NCBI RefSeq assembly: GCF_013409745.1
Contig: NZ_JACCBH010000001.1
Span: 372,001-436,000 of the forward strand
From: Microbacterium pseudoresistens
GTDB lineage: Bacteria; Actinomycetota; Actinomycetes; Actinomycetales; Microbacteriaceae
Length of the DNA: 64,000 nucleotides
Direction: 5' to 3'
Below, in pieces: positions 43,091 through 51,154 of the stretch (its first letter is position 1; each line of letters begins with the position of its first letter). The notes beneath the pieces are model-generated. The model saw only the letters and a list, made by a program, of their open reading frames with translations, did not search any database and was not told the origin of the DNA. A program made the translations under genes and the position numbers.

Positions 43091-43693
43091 ATGCCGGATG
43101 ACTTCGACGACGCCAAGCGCGCACTGCGCGCGGAGCTGCGCGAACGCAGGCAGCTGCTCACCGAGGTCCAGCGCGAAGAGGCCGCCACCGGCATCGCCGC
43201 CCAGCTCTACGCCCTCGTCGACGCCCACGACGCGCAATCCGTCTCGTGCTTCCTCGCCACGACCACCGAGCCCGACACCCGCCCGTTCCTGAACGCGGCC
43301 ATCGCCCGCGGCATCCGCGTGCTGCTGCCGATCACCCGCTCCGACGGGCTGCTCGACTGGGCCGTGGCCGATGAGACCGAACAGGAGAACGTCGGGCTGT
43401 TCGGACTGCCCGAGCCGACCGGCGAGGTGCTCGGCCCCATCGCGGTCGACGAGGTCGATCTCATGATCATCCCCGCCGCCGCCGTCGACGCATCCGGCAC
43501 CCGCCTGGGCTGGGGCCGCGGTTACTTCGACAAGACGCTCGGCTCGATGCAGAAGCGCCCTCCTGTGTACGCCGTCGTGTACGACTCGGAGGTGTTCGAC
43601 GGCGTCGAGCTCCCCCGCGAGCTGCACGACCAGCCGGTCACCGGAGTCGTCACCCCCACTCGAACGCTCGCCCTGTCGTCCGCGGACGACTGA
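43091..43693 (+). CDS. 5-formyltetrahydrofolate cyclo-ligase
   Basis: This 200-residue enzyme (MTHFS/YgfA family) converts 5-formyl-THF to 5,10-methenyl-THF with ATP. AKRALRAELRERRQLLTEVQ at the start and the phosphate/ATP motif GTRLGWGRGYFDKTLG near the C-terminus are diagnostic, with VDLMIIPAAAVDASG before it. Gene order with fmdB-like and mscL genes downstream is common in actinobacteria. Confidence 0.93.
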   Translation: MPDDFDDAKRALRAELRERRQLLTEVQREEAATGIAAQLYALVDAHDAQSVSCFLATTTEPDTRPFLNAAIARGIRVLLPITRSDGLLDWAVADETEQENVGLFGLPEPTGEVLGPIAVDEVDLMIIPAAAVDASGTRLGWGRGYFDKTLGSMQKRPPVYAVVYDSEVFDGVELPRELHDQPVTGVVTPTRTLALSSADD

Positions 43694-43742
43694 CCCTCCG
43701 CCAGAACCCCATCAGCACCCGCCCTATCGGAACACGAGAACC

Positions 43743-44018
43743 ATGCCCACCTATTCCTACGCCTGCATCGCCTGCGGGCACCGCTTCGACGCCGTGCAAA
43801 GCTTCACCGAACCGTCGTTGACCGATTGCCCGGAATGCACCGGACGACTTCGCAAGGAGTACGGATCCATCGGCGTCACGTTCAACGGGTCGGGCTTCTA
43901 TCGCACCGACTCGCGTGCCGCATCTGGCGAATCGACGCCGGCTTCGGCATCATCGAAGACGGAATCGTCGACGGGATCCACCCCGGCGCCCGCGGCGGCT
44001 CCGGCCTCGACCACCTGA
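43743..44018 (+). CDS. FmdB-family zinc-ribbon protein
   Basis: This 91-residue protein starts MPTYSYACIACGHRFDAVQS and has two Cys pairs (CIAC and CPEC) forming the zinc ribbon of the FmdB regulatory-protein family, then FNGSGFYRTD. The C-terminal 30 residues are a Ser/Thr/Ala/Pro tail. FmdB was named in methylotroph formamidase regulation; the role in actinobacteria is unknown. It is followed 24 bases later by mscL. Confidence 0.9.
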   Translation: MPTYSYACIACGHRFDAVQSFTEPSLTDCPECTGRLRKEYGSIGVTFNGSGFYRTDSRAASGESTPASASSKTESSTGSTPAPAAAPASTT

Positions 44019-44042
44019 GGCCCGAACCGTAAAGGGGTATCC

Positions 44043-44456
44043 GTGTTCCAGGGATTCAAGGACTTCATCCTCCGCGGCAACGTCATCGACCTCGCGGTCG
44101 CCGTGGTCATCGGCGCAGCCTTCACCGCGATCGTCAACGTCGTGGTCGACGCGATCATCAACCCGCTCATCGGCCTGTTCTTCCAGGCCGACAGCCTCGA
44201 CGATGCGCTCAAGGTCACCGTCCCGACACTCGCGGGCGGAACGACGACGTTCTCGTTCGGCGCGGTCATCGGTGCGGTGATCAGCTTCCTCGCCGTCGCT
44301 CTCGTGGTGTACTTCGTCTTCGTGCTCCCGATGAACAAGGCCAAGGAGCTCCAGGCCGCAGCATCGGGCGTCGAGCAGGAGGAGCCCGAGCTGACCGAGC
44401 AGGAGCTGCTCGTCCAGATCCGCGACCTGCTGGAGAAGAACTCCGCGGTCAAGTAG
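44043..44456 (+). CDS. mscL: Large-conductance mechanosensitive channel
   Basis: MscL of 137 residues: FQGFKDFILRGNVIDLAVAV with the TM1 run VVIGAAFTAIVNVVVDAIIN, PLIGLFF, then a second membrane helix (FLAVALVVYFVFVLPMNKAK) and an acidic C-terminal helix (EQELLVQIRDLLEKN). It opens under membrane tension to protect against hypo-osmotic shock. It starts at GTG. Confidence 0.97.
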   Translation: MFQGFKDFILRGNVIDLAVAVVIGAAFTAIVNVVVDAIINPLIGLFFQADSLDDALKVTVPTLAGGTTTFSFGAVIGAVISFLAVALVVYFVFVLPMNKAKELQAAASGVEQEEPELTEQELLVQIRDLLEKNSAVK

Positions 44457-44487
44457 TCCTTCGCCGTCCGCGAGGTCTGCAGACGGC

Positions 44488-44682
44488 TCAGTAGTGCGGC
44501 GGAACGTCGCGGCGCAGCCGCTCGTCGTTCTGGCCCGCATCCTTCGAACGGGCGGCGCTCGCGGCGCCCGTTCGTCGTTCCCGGGTATCCGGCTCCGCGT
44601 GCGTTCCGGGCGCCGGGGTCAGCTTCACGCGACGAGACCCCGGCATGCGCACGATGCGCTGTCGGGGCTCGGGCTCACTCAT
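44488..44682 (-). CDS. Small Arg-rich protein, 64 residues
   Basis: MSEPEPRQRIVRMPGSRRVK begins a hydrophilic protein ending DERLRRDVPPHY. The ATG overlaps the end of the helicase-like gene by eight bases, which suggests translational coupling. No family was recognised; it is likely disordered. The coupling to the large gene upstream is the only functional hint. Confidence 0.55.
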   Translation of the reverse strand: MSEPEPRQRIVRMPGSRRVKLTPAPGTHAEPDTRERRTGAASAARSKDAGQNDERLRRDVPPHY

Positions 44683-47600
44683 CACCGGCCGCGATGACCC
44701 GGATCGGCTGGGTGTCGCCGTCAGCGCGCGGAGCCGCCGCGGTGATCCCGAGCACACCCGCGATGCGTTCGGCCACGCCGACCGGATCGCTGTACAGGTC
44801 GAAGGCGTGCACGCGGATGTAGTGCCAGCCCAGGCGCCGCAGCACCTGCGGTCGCAGACGCAGCGTCTCGCGCAGCGAGTCTCCCCGTGCGTCCGGGTCG
44901 GATTCGATGACGATCGCCTTGCCGTCGTGCTGGGCGACCAGCGGCAGCCTGCCGCGGTAGTCGACGTCGACAGAGGCGCCGAGCCGGCGCAGCTCACGGG
45001 CGAGCACGAGCGTGAGCGGGTCGGCGAGGTCTTCCAGGCGCTCGTCGCGGCGGTGCGAGGCCAGGCCGCCGAGGATGGACATGAGGCTTGCGGCGCCGTG
45101 CTCCAGCCGCCCGTCGTCGAAGGCCGAGGGCCGGATCGACGACACGATCACCATCGACCGTCGGGCGCGGGTCATCCCGACCGTGAGCAGCCGCTCCCCA
45201 TCGGGACCCGACAGGTCTCCGAAGTCGCTCAGCACCCGGCCGTGCTTGGTCAGCCCGTAGCCGAGCGAGAAGACCACGCGGTCGCGGCTCTCCGCTGCCG
45301 ATTCCTCCAGTGTCAGCACGGCGAACGGCTCGGCCGTCTCGCGGCCGACGAAGTCCGCGACATCCGAACGCCCCGCGAAGGCGGCGTTCACGGCCGCCGT
45401 CACGCGGTCGGCGTGGCGCCTGCTCACGGTCACGACCATGAGCGACTCGGTCGGCCGGTGCACGGCGTGCTCCACGACCAGGGTGACGACCCTCGCGAGC
45501 TCGGGCTCGGGGCTCTCGATCGCACCCGTGACCGGGTCGGGCGTGCCGATACCGCCCTCCACGTAATCGACGGCAAGGCTGCCGCGCCCCAGGTACGATC
45601 CCGCCCACGGGAGCGAGACGATGTCCCCGCCGTAGAAGGCGTCGTTGATCAGTTCGGCGAGGTCCTCGCCGCCGGCTCGATAACTCTGGGTGAGCGTGGT
45701 CACCGGCAGCAGTTCGGCGAGCCTCTCGAACACCGAGACCTCGTCGAACGGCGTCTCCTCATCGTCCTCGCGGTCCGGTGCCGGCACGGCGGCGACGGTG
45801 AACGGCGTCGGCTTCTGCGTGACCGGATCGCCGAAGGCGACGATCTGGCGGGCACGCCGGATGGCGGGAGTCGCCTCGGCGAGGTCGATGGCGGCGGCAT
45901 CCACGAGCAGCAGGGCGTCGAAGGCGACGTCGTCGGGGATCTCGGGCACCTGATACGGCGAGGCGATCCACACCGGCGCGGCGATGCGCATGAGGTTGGG
46001 GGCCGCGGCGACGAGCTCGGCGGCCGTCGTGCGCGGCCGGGTGAGCGCGGCACGCAGGTTCTGCGCCTCCTGCGCCTCGTCGACGATGCCGATGCGCCAC
46101 TGCCCGGCCAGCTGCCAGGCCAGCAACGGCCCAGCGGCGGCGGCGTGGGCCTCATCGACGAGCCGGAAGTCGCGCTCCAATCGATCGACCACAGCCGTGT
46201 TGGCCCCGAGCAGCGCGCGGTTCTGCTGCAGCTGCTGCTCGAGCAGCGACTGCCACCACGCGTACTCGAGCTCGTCGGCCACCCGCTCCTCGGCGACGTG
46301 GCGGGTCGACATGTCGACCAGCAAGGGCTCCAGACCCCACTGCGCGAGCCGGTCGCGCAGCTGGGCGCGCTCGAGCAGGTTGTCGAACACATCCGACTTC
46401 GCGGCCAGTCCCGCCAGTGTGCGCACGAGGGTGTCCACGGGCAGCGAGCTCAGCGGCTCACGCCGGCCGAGGGCGCTGTCGAGGTCGGCGAGCTCGCCAT
46501 CCGTGCGCTCCCACGCCGCCGCGACGTCGTCGAGCCCCAGCGGCACCTCGGGCGCCACGCCGGCATCGACGTAACGCTGCCACTGCGTGCGCTGCGTCTG
46601 GATGCGGATCAGTGCCTCGTGCATGTCGCCGGGATGCGCGCCGGGCCGCACGTACTCCTTCGCCAGGCGGCGCAGACGACGGCGGTTGGCGCCGGTCATC
46701 GAGGCGGCCTCGCGACGCGGACCGTGCGCGCGGATGAGGTCACCGAGCGGACGCTCGAACACCGTCGAGTTGAATCTGTCGAGGGAGTCGCGGATGCCTT
46801 CCAGCAGCCGCAGGAACTCCCCCATCTCGCCGATCGTGGCGAAGGGGCGCATCCTGGTCTGGGCGACGAGCTCATACCCGCGCTCGAGCAGCTGCGGCAC
46901 GCTCTCGGAGTGCAGACGCCCGGCCAGCGCGTGCGCGGCGTGCGCGGCATCGGTCGAGGCGAAGGTCACGCCGTACCAGGGCGAGTCGTCGGGTCCGAAG
47001 CGGAACTCGCCCAGCCGTGCGGCCATCTGCAGCGCCTGGGCTGCACGGGGGCGATCCTTCGCGACGCGCTCCAGCGCCCGGCGGTCCAGCCGCGCGGTCG
47101 TCGACGGCGGCGTGGGCAGCGAGGCGAGGCGAGTGAGCACCCGGGTGGCGTCGAGCACCGAGGCATCGAGCTCGGGATCGCGGCGTGCGAGCGCCCCGCG
47201 ATAGTCGCGGAGCACCGTGCGCAAGCGCACGAGGGCGTCGTCGATCTCGGTGAGCTTGGGCGGTGCGGCCTTCTCGTTGCGACCGATCGCCCGCACGAGG
47301 TCTCCGCGCACGGTCGCCGGCGAGACGGCGAGCCCGTCGAGACCGATGCCGCGCAGTCGGTGCCGCACGCCGTCGAGCGTGGAGCGGCGCGCCGACACAA
47401 TGAGCACGCGTTTGCCGGCGCGCACGAGCTCACCAACGGCGTTGATGACGGTCTGGGTGCCACCCGTGCCCGGCAGCGTCGAGACGACCAACGACTGCCC
47501 GGTGGCGATGCGGGCGAGCACGGCCTCCTGCTCGGCGTCGGCGTCCAGGAGCAGCGTGTCCGACGCCGGGGCGCGCTCATCGGGGCTCACGATGACCGGT

Positions 47601-48397
47601 TCGGGCTTGCGGGTCGAGACGCTCTCGCGGTCGGCGGCGTGGCCGGCGAGCGCGTTGAGCACCGGGTGATCGAGGTCGTAGGCGTCGCGCGCCATGGCCG
47701 ACCCGACCTCGGCGAACGTGGAGACGACCAGACGCGGATGCACGGCGAACGTGTCGATCGCCGACGTCGCCGCGCGCAGCCGGTCGATCGCGGGCTGCGG
47801 GGTGAACACGCCGCCCGAGTACGCGAGCGCGGCGAGCGCATCCGCGTCGAGCGAGATGCCGAAGTGATCGCGCATGACCCGCACGAGTTCGGGGTTCACG
47901 AAGAACGACCCGTGCAGCTTCACCTCGAAGTCGGAGTGATGCCGGCGGATCGCGAGCGGACGCAGGAGCATGGGCGCCGCGAACGAGACGCCGCCGATCC
48001 GCCAGGTCGCCATGCCGACGGCCAGGTGCACGGCGTCGATCCCCCGTACGGTGCGCAGTTCGGTGTGCTTGGCGGTGATGCGTTCGGCGGCCAGCCGTGC
48101 GGTGCGCAGCCCGACCTCGTCGCGGAACAGGTTCGACAGCAGCGTGGATCGACCGGTGATGAACTGCGGGAGGCTCCCCGGATGCGCCCGGGAGATGTCG
48201 ATGCCCGCCTCGGGGACGTCGTGGAACGCCGTCAGCGGCGAGGGCCCGCCCAGAAGGGCCGCCTCGGCGCGGAGCCGCGAGCGCTCGCCCTCGGCCGCGT
48301 GCGCCATGACGACCCCGGCGTCGCCGTCGCCGACGTCACCGAGCGACACGGAGGTCGATTCGACCGATTCCGTGATGCTGTTGTCCCGTCGCCACAC
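44675..48397 (-). CDS. Large helicase-like protein with degenerate Walker motifs and Vsr/DUF559-like tail
   Basis: This 1240-residue protein has the layout of UvrD/DNA2-like SF1 helicases of the DUF4011 type: an N-terminal domain (LPQFITGRSTLLSNLFRDEV), a first RecA fold, a long helical insertion, a second RecA fold (LLPVTTLTQSYRAGGEDLAE, LLTVGMTRARRSMVIVSS) and a C-terminal nuclease-like segment (VLRRLGWHYIRVHAFDLYSD). The Walker A site reads STLPGTGGTQT, with Gly313 where the catalytic Lys should be. The Walker B region is FDALLLVDAAAID instead of an Asp-Glu. ATP hydrolysis is therefore doubtful. It starts at a GTG seven bases after TACTCT, leaderless style. A small gene is coupled at the 3' end. 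Confidence 0.78.
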   Translation of the reverse strand: MWRRDNSITESVESTSVSLGDVGDGDAGVVMAHAAEGERSRLRAEAALLGGPSPLTAFHDVPEAGIDISRAHPGSLPQFITGRSTLLSNLFRDEVGLRTARLAAERITAKHTELRTVRGIDAVHLAVGMATWRIGGVSFAAPMLLRPLAIRRHHSDFEVKLHGSFFVNPELVRVMRDHFGISLDADALAALAYSGGVFTPQPAIDRLRAATSAIDTFAVHPRLVVSTFAEVGSAMARDAYDLDHPVLNALAGHAADRESVSTRKPEPVIVSPDERAPASDTLLLDADAEQEAVLARIATGQSLVVSTLPGTGGTQTVINAVGELVRAGKRVLIVSARRSTLDGVRHRLRGIGLDGLAVSPATVRGDLVRAIGRNEKAAPPKLTEIDDALVRLRTVLRDYRGALARRDPELDASVLDATRVLTRLASLPTPPSTTARLDRRALERVAKDRPRAAQALQMAARLGEFRFGPDDSPWYGVTFASTDAAHAAHALAGRLHSESVPQLLERGYELVAQTRMRPFATIGEMGEFLRLLEGIRDSLDRFNSTVFERPLGDLIRAHGPRREAASMTGANRRRLRRLAKEYVRPGAHPGDMHEALIRIQTQRTQWQRYVDAGVAPEVPLGLDDVAAAWERTDGELADLDSALGRREPLSSLPVDTLVRTLAGLAAKSDVFDNLLERAQLRDRLAQWGLEPLLVDMSTRHVAEERVADELEYAWWQSLLEQQLQQNRALLGANTAVVDRLERDFRLVDEAHAAAAGPLLAWQLAGQWRIGIVDEAQEAQNLRAALTRPRTTAAELVAAAPNLMRIAAPVWIASPYQVPEIPDDVAFDALLLVDAAAIDLAEATPAIRRARQIVAFGDPVTQKPTPFTVAAVPAPDREDDEETPFDEVSVFERLAELLPVTTLTQSYRAGGEDLAELINDAFYGGDIVSLPWAGSYLGRGSLAVDYVEGGIGTPDPVTGAIESPEPELARVVTLVVEHAVHRPTESLMVVTVSRRHADRVTAAVNAAFAGRSDVADFVGRETAEPFAVLTLEESAAESRDRVVFSLGYGLTKHGRVLSDFGDLSGPDGERLLTVGMTRARRSMVIVSSIRPSAFDDGRLEHGAASLMSILGGLASHRRDERLEDLADPLTLVLARELRRLGASVDVDYRGRLPLVAQHDGKAIVIESDPDARGDSLRETLRLRPQVLRRLGWHYIRVHAFDLYSDPVGVAERIAGVLGITAAAPRADGDTQPIRVIAAGDE

Positions 48398-48555
48398 ACG
48401 AAAAGAGTAGGCGCGACACGCCGGTTCGCCCTGTAAGGGCGCCGAGTTTCACGGGATTGGCACGGTTCTCCTCCCCAGTCAGGGAATTCGACGGCGTTTC
48501 CCCCGTTCACGGCTCCACGCACCCCGGTGCCGCCCCCCGACGGCAGGATGGCCCC

Positions 48556-49107
48556 ATGACGTTTCACCACGACATCCTCACGACGCCCTTCAGCCCCGCC
48601 CTCGCCGTGTTCTCCGACGAGGGCCTCGTCGCTCTCGAACTCACCGACGAGGCCGACCTGGAGGCGCCGTGGCTCCTGGAGGGCCTGTCCCGACGCCTCG
48701 GTGCGGTCATCGAGGCGGATCCCGGATGCGGCGAGGAGCTGCAGGATCTGCTGGAGTCGTACTTCGAAGGCGAACCCGTGCGCTTCGACGAGCGTGTCCG
48801 CCTCGACTGGCGTCTCGTCAGCGGGTTCGCCCTGACCGCCCTTCAGGCGATCTGCGAGATCCCGTGGGGCGAGACCGCGGCATACGGCGAGATCGCCGTG
48901 CACGCCGGCAGCCCGGGGGCTGCGCGCGCCGTGGGATCGGCCTGCCGGACGACCCCGTTCTCGATCGTCGTCCCCGTGCACCGCGTGGTGCGCTCCGACG
49001 GCTCCCCCGGCCAGTACGGCGCGCATCCCGAACGCAAGCGCTACCTCATCGACCTCGAGGCCGATGCGCACAGGCGGCGCAGGAACTCCGCGGGCCCCGG
49101 CGAGTAG
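48556..49107 (+). CDS. MGMT/Ogt-family protein lacking the acceptor cysteine (alkyltransferase-like)
   Basis: This 183-residue protein has the full O6-alkylguanine-DNA alkyltransferase architecture: an N-terminal domain, the helix-turn-helix AAYGEIAVHAGSPGAARAVG with the arginine finger, and GQYGAHPERKRYLIDLE at the end. The active-site PCHR reads PVHR: Val141 (GTG) stands where Cys is required. Alkyltransferase-like (ATL) proteins with Trp or Ala at this place bind alkylated guanine and recruit nucleotide excision repair. A similar role is inferred here. The ATG at 48556 is preferred over a longer frame that lacks family similarity. Confidence 0.85.
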   Translation: MTFHHDILTTPFSPALAVFSDEGLVALELTDEADLEAPWLLEGLSRRLGAVIEADPGCGEELQDLLESYFEGEPVRFDERVRLDWRLVSGFALTALQAICEIPWGETAAYGEIAVHAGSPGAARAVGSACRTTPFSIVVPVHRVVRSDGSPGQYGAHPERKRYLIDLEADAHRRRRNSAGPGE

Positions 49108-49180
49108 GCCGCCGGGGCCGGCGGACGGCCCGTGCTGGTACCGTCGTCGCGAAAGGCTCACTCCCGAAAGCCGGTGCCCG

Positions 49181-50089
49181 ATGAACACTCCCCGACGCAG
49201 CGGAAGCGATCGGGATCTGCTCGCCGACGCGGTCCGGGAGCTCGCCCGTCTCACCGGATTCCCTGTCACCTTCGGCGGTCTCATCGAAGACGGCGAGGTC
49301 AACGTCACCTCGATCGTCGGCACGCGCACCCGGCGGCTGGAGGGACTCAAGGTGCAGCCCCTGCGCGGCCTCGGCGGGCGCGCTCTCACCGAGCTTCGAC
49401 CACGCATGACCCGCGATTACCGCACCTCGCCGTTCATCACGCACGACTACGACGGCTTCGTGCTCGGCGAGGGCCTGCGCACGCTGCTGGCCGTGCCCGT
49501 CGTCGTGGGCGGGCGCTCACGCGGCGTGCTGTACGCCGGCGCCTGGGAGCAGAGCGACGTCGGCGGCGTGTCCACCGTCCCCGCCATGCGCGTCGCCGAG
49601 ACCCTGGGGGCCGAGCTGCGCATCCGCGACGAGGTCGACGACCGGGTGCGGCGGCTCGCACTGAGTGGCGGATCACGCACCCCCGTGCGGCGATCAGCCC
49701 CCGCTTCTGAATCGCCTAGCGTCAGCGCCCATGTGCGCGAAGAGCTGCGGGAGAGCTTCGCCGAGTTGCGCAGCATCGCCGCTGCCGTCGCCGATCCGCA
49801 GCTGCGCGAGCGGATCGATGCCGTGCAGCAGCGGATCGTCGCGCTCACCGACGATCCGCTGCGCGGGCCCGTCGCCTCCGACGCCACGGCTGCCGTGCAT
49901 CTCTCCCCCCGGGAGACGGATGTGCTGGCGTGCGTCGCCCTCGGCGCGAGCAACGCGCAGGTGGCCGCCGAGCTCGGCCTGCGCGAATCGACCGTCAAGG
50001 CGTATCTGGGCAGTGCGATGTCGAAGCTCGACGCGTCGACGCGGCATGCCGCCGTGGCCCGCGCCCGTCGTGCACATCTCCTGCCCTGA
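49181..50089 (+). CDS. GAF-LuxR family transcriptional regulator
   Basis: This 302-residue regulator has an N-terminal GAF-like sensor domain (LARLTGFPVTFGGLIEDGEV, LRTLLAVPVVVGGRSRGVLY), a Ser/Pro-rich linker, a helical connector and a C-terminal LuxR helix-turn-helix (LSPRETDVLACVALGASNAQ, VAAELGLRESTVKAYLGSAM). It is of the one-component type, with no receiver domain. Ligand and targets are unknown. The ATG at 49181 was chosen because upstream residues are not protein-like. Confidence 0.83.
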   Translation: MNTPRRSGSDRDLLADAVRELARLTGFPVTFGGLIEDGEVNVTSIVGTRTRRLEGLKVQPLRGLGGRALTELRPRMTRDYRTSPFITHDYDGFVLGEGLRTLLAVPVVVGGRSRGVLYAGAWEQSDVGGVSTVPAMRVAETLGAELRIRDEVDDRVRRLALSGGSRTPVRRSAPASESPSVSAHVREELRESFAELRSIAAAVADPQLRERIDAVQQRIVALTDDPLRGPVASDATAAVHLSPRETDVLACVALGASNAQVAAELGLRESTVKAYLGSAMSKLDASTRHAAVARARRAHLLP

Positions 50090-50131
50090 TCGCATTCCGT
50101 AGAATATGAATCGGTGGCGCACCCCGCCGCC

Positions 50132-50175
50132 CCGGACGAGGTGGACCAGTACCCGGAATGCGAAAAGACTGGCCT
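50132..50175 (+). ncRNA. Guanidine-III riboswitch (ykkC-III)
   Basis: The RNA begins CCGGACGAGGUG, continues with an arm, UACCCGG, a linker containing AAAAGAC and the partner arm ending UGGCC. CCGG of the first block can pair with CCGG of UACCCGG to make the pseudoknot, and the GACCAG/CUGGCC arms close the helix. The conserved blocks CCGGACGAGGUG, UACCCGG and AGAC match the guanidine-III class. It ends two bases before the ribosome site AAAGGG (50177-50182) of the Gdx gene, so ligand binding probably controls translation start. Confidence 0.88.
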
Positions 50176-50188
50176 GAAAGGGTCTGTC

Positions 50189-50515
50189 ATGTCGTGGTTG
50201 ATCTTGATCCTCTCCGGAGTGCTCGAAGCCGTGTGGGCAACAGCGCTGGGCAAATCAGAGGGCTTGTCCCGATTGTGGCCGAGTGTGATCTTCTTCGTCG
50301 GTCTCGCGCTGTCGATGGCGGGCCTCGCCTGGGCGATGCGCGATATCGCCACAGGAACGGCATACGCCGTGTGGGTGGGGATCGGCGCCGCGCTCACCGT
50401 GGTGTGGGCGACGATCACCGGTGATACGGAGTTCTCGTGGCTGCGGCTACTGCTCATCGCCGGTCTCGTGGGATGCGTCATCGGATTGAAGCTCATCGAT
50501 CCCGCGCACGAATAA
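50189..50515 (+). CDS. gdx: Guanidinium exporter, SMR family (Gdx/SugE type)
   Basis: This 108-residue small multidrug resistance protein has four membrane helices. SGVLEAVWATALGKSEGLSR contains the essential Glu in the Gdx-type context, and GTAYAVWVGIGAALTVVWAT is the dimer-forming helix. Gdx proteins export guanidinium ion by proton antiport as dual-topology dimers. The guanidine-III riboswitch directly upstream supports this specificity strongly. The ATG at 50189 follows AAAGGG with six bases spacing; a longer frame would translate the riboswitch. Confidence 0.93.
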   Translation: MSWLILILSGVLEAVWATALGKSEGLSRLWPSVIFFVGLALSMAGLAWAMRDIATGTAYAVWVGIGAALTVVWATITGDTEFSWLRLLLIAGLVGCVIGLKLIDPAHE

Positions 50516-50593
50516 CGCGCGAATTCTTCGGCAAATGGATGACGTCGGCGATTGTGATTGTGAATTCGCCCCCGATTCTCGTACATTATCCCC

Positions 50594-50935
50594 ATGGCAC
50601 GTAAAATCATTCATCAGCTCGTCGACGATATCGACGGCACGGTTCTCGACAGCGGCGACGGAGAGACGGTGCATTTCTCGCTCGACGGAAATGCCTACGA
50701 GATCGACCTGACGCACGCACGTGCAGAGGAACTGCGCGCGGCGCTCGCCCCGTTCATCGAGGCCGGACGCCGTGCGTCGCGCGCCGGGCGTCCCGCCCCC
50801 CGTGCCGTCCGCACCCGCGGTCGCAACCCCGAGGTCGCGGCGATCCGCGCCTGGGCCGCGAGCAACGGCTATTCCGTGTCAGAGCGCGGTCGCATCCCCG
50901 CCGAGATCACCGAGGCGTACAACGCGGCGCACTGA
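50594..50935 (+). CDS. lsr2: Lsr2 nucleoid-associated protein
   Basis: This 113-residue protein is Lsr2, the actinobacterial H-NS analogue that silences AT-rich and foreign DNA. The N-terminal dimerisation part reads MARKIIHQLVDDIDGTVLDS and VHFSLDGNAYEIDLTHARAE. The C-terminal DNA-binding part is NPEVAAIRAWAASNGYSVSE followed by RGRIPAEITEAY, which has the RGR minor-groove hook. It is monocistronic and ends at a very strong hairpin. Confidence 0.96.
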   Translation: MARKIIHQLVDDIDGTVLDSGDGETVHFSLDGNAYEIDLTHARAEELRAALAPFIEAGRRASRAGRPAPRAVRTRGRNPEVAAIRAWAASNGYSVSERGRIPAEITEAYNAAH

Positions 50936-50944
50936 CCACCGTTC

Positions 50945-50995
50945 CACGTATGCGAATGGCGCCGTCCGAAAAGGACGGCGCCATTCGCATACGTG
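50945..50995. terminator. Perfect 23-base-pair hairpin between lsr2 and tRNA-Arg
   Basis: Arms 50945-50967 and 50973-50995 are exactly complementary around a GAAAA loop. The right arm reaches two bases into the 3' end of the converging tRNA-Arg gene. It can terminate lsr2 from the left and tRNA-Arg from the right, although no T-run is present. Confidence 0.75.
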
Positions 50996-51067
50996 CCCTC
51001 GACAGGATTCGAACCTGCGACCTGCCCTTTAGGAGAGGGCTGCTCTATCCGACTGAGCTACGAAGGC
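50994..51067 (-). tRNA. tRNA-Arg(CCT)
   Basis: A 74-base cloverleaf on the minus strand begins GCCTTCGTAGCTCAGTCGGA. Acceptor GCCTTCG pairs with CGAGGGC, the anticodon stem is GCCCT/AGGGC with loop CTCCTAA (anticodon CCT, reading AGG), and the T-arm is GCAGG-TTCGAAT-CCTGT. CCA is not encoded. Confidence 0.95.
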
Positions 51068-51154
51068 GCTGACACCATTCTATGGCGCGCGCAACGGCGC
51101 ACTCGGCGCGACGATGATCGAGAAAAGCGGGACTCTCTGGGGATCCGTGCCGAC

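Noticed and set aside
44645..48436. A plus-strand open frame of 1263 codons opposite the helicase-like gene
   Set aside because: It is the antisense of a high-GC gene; composition is Arg/Gly/His-rich without family features, while the minus strand has clear helicase motifs.
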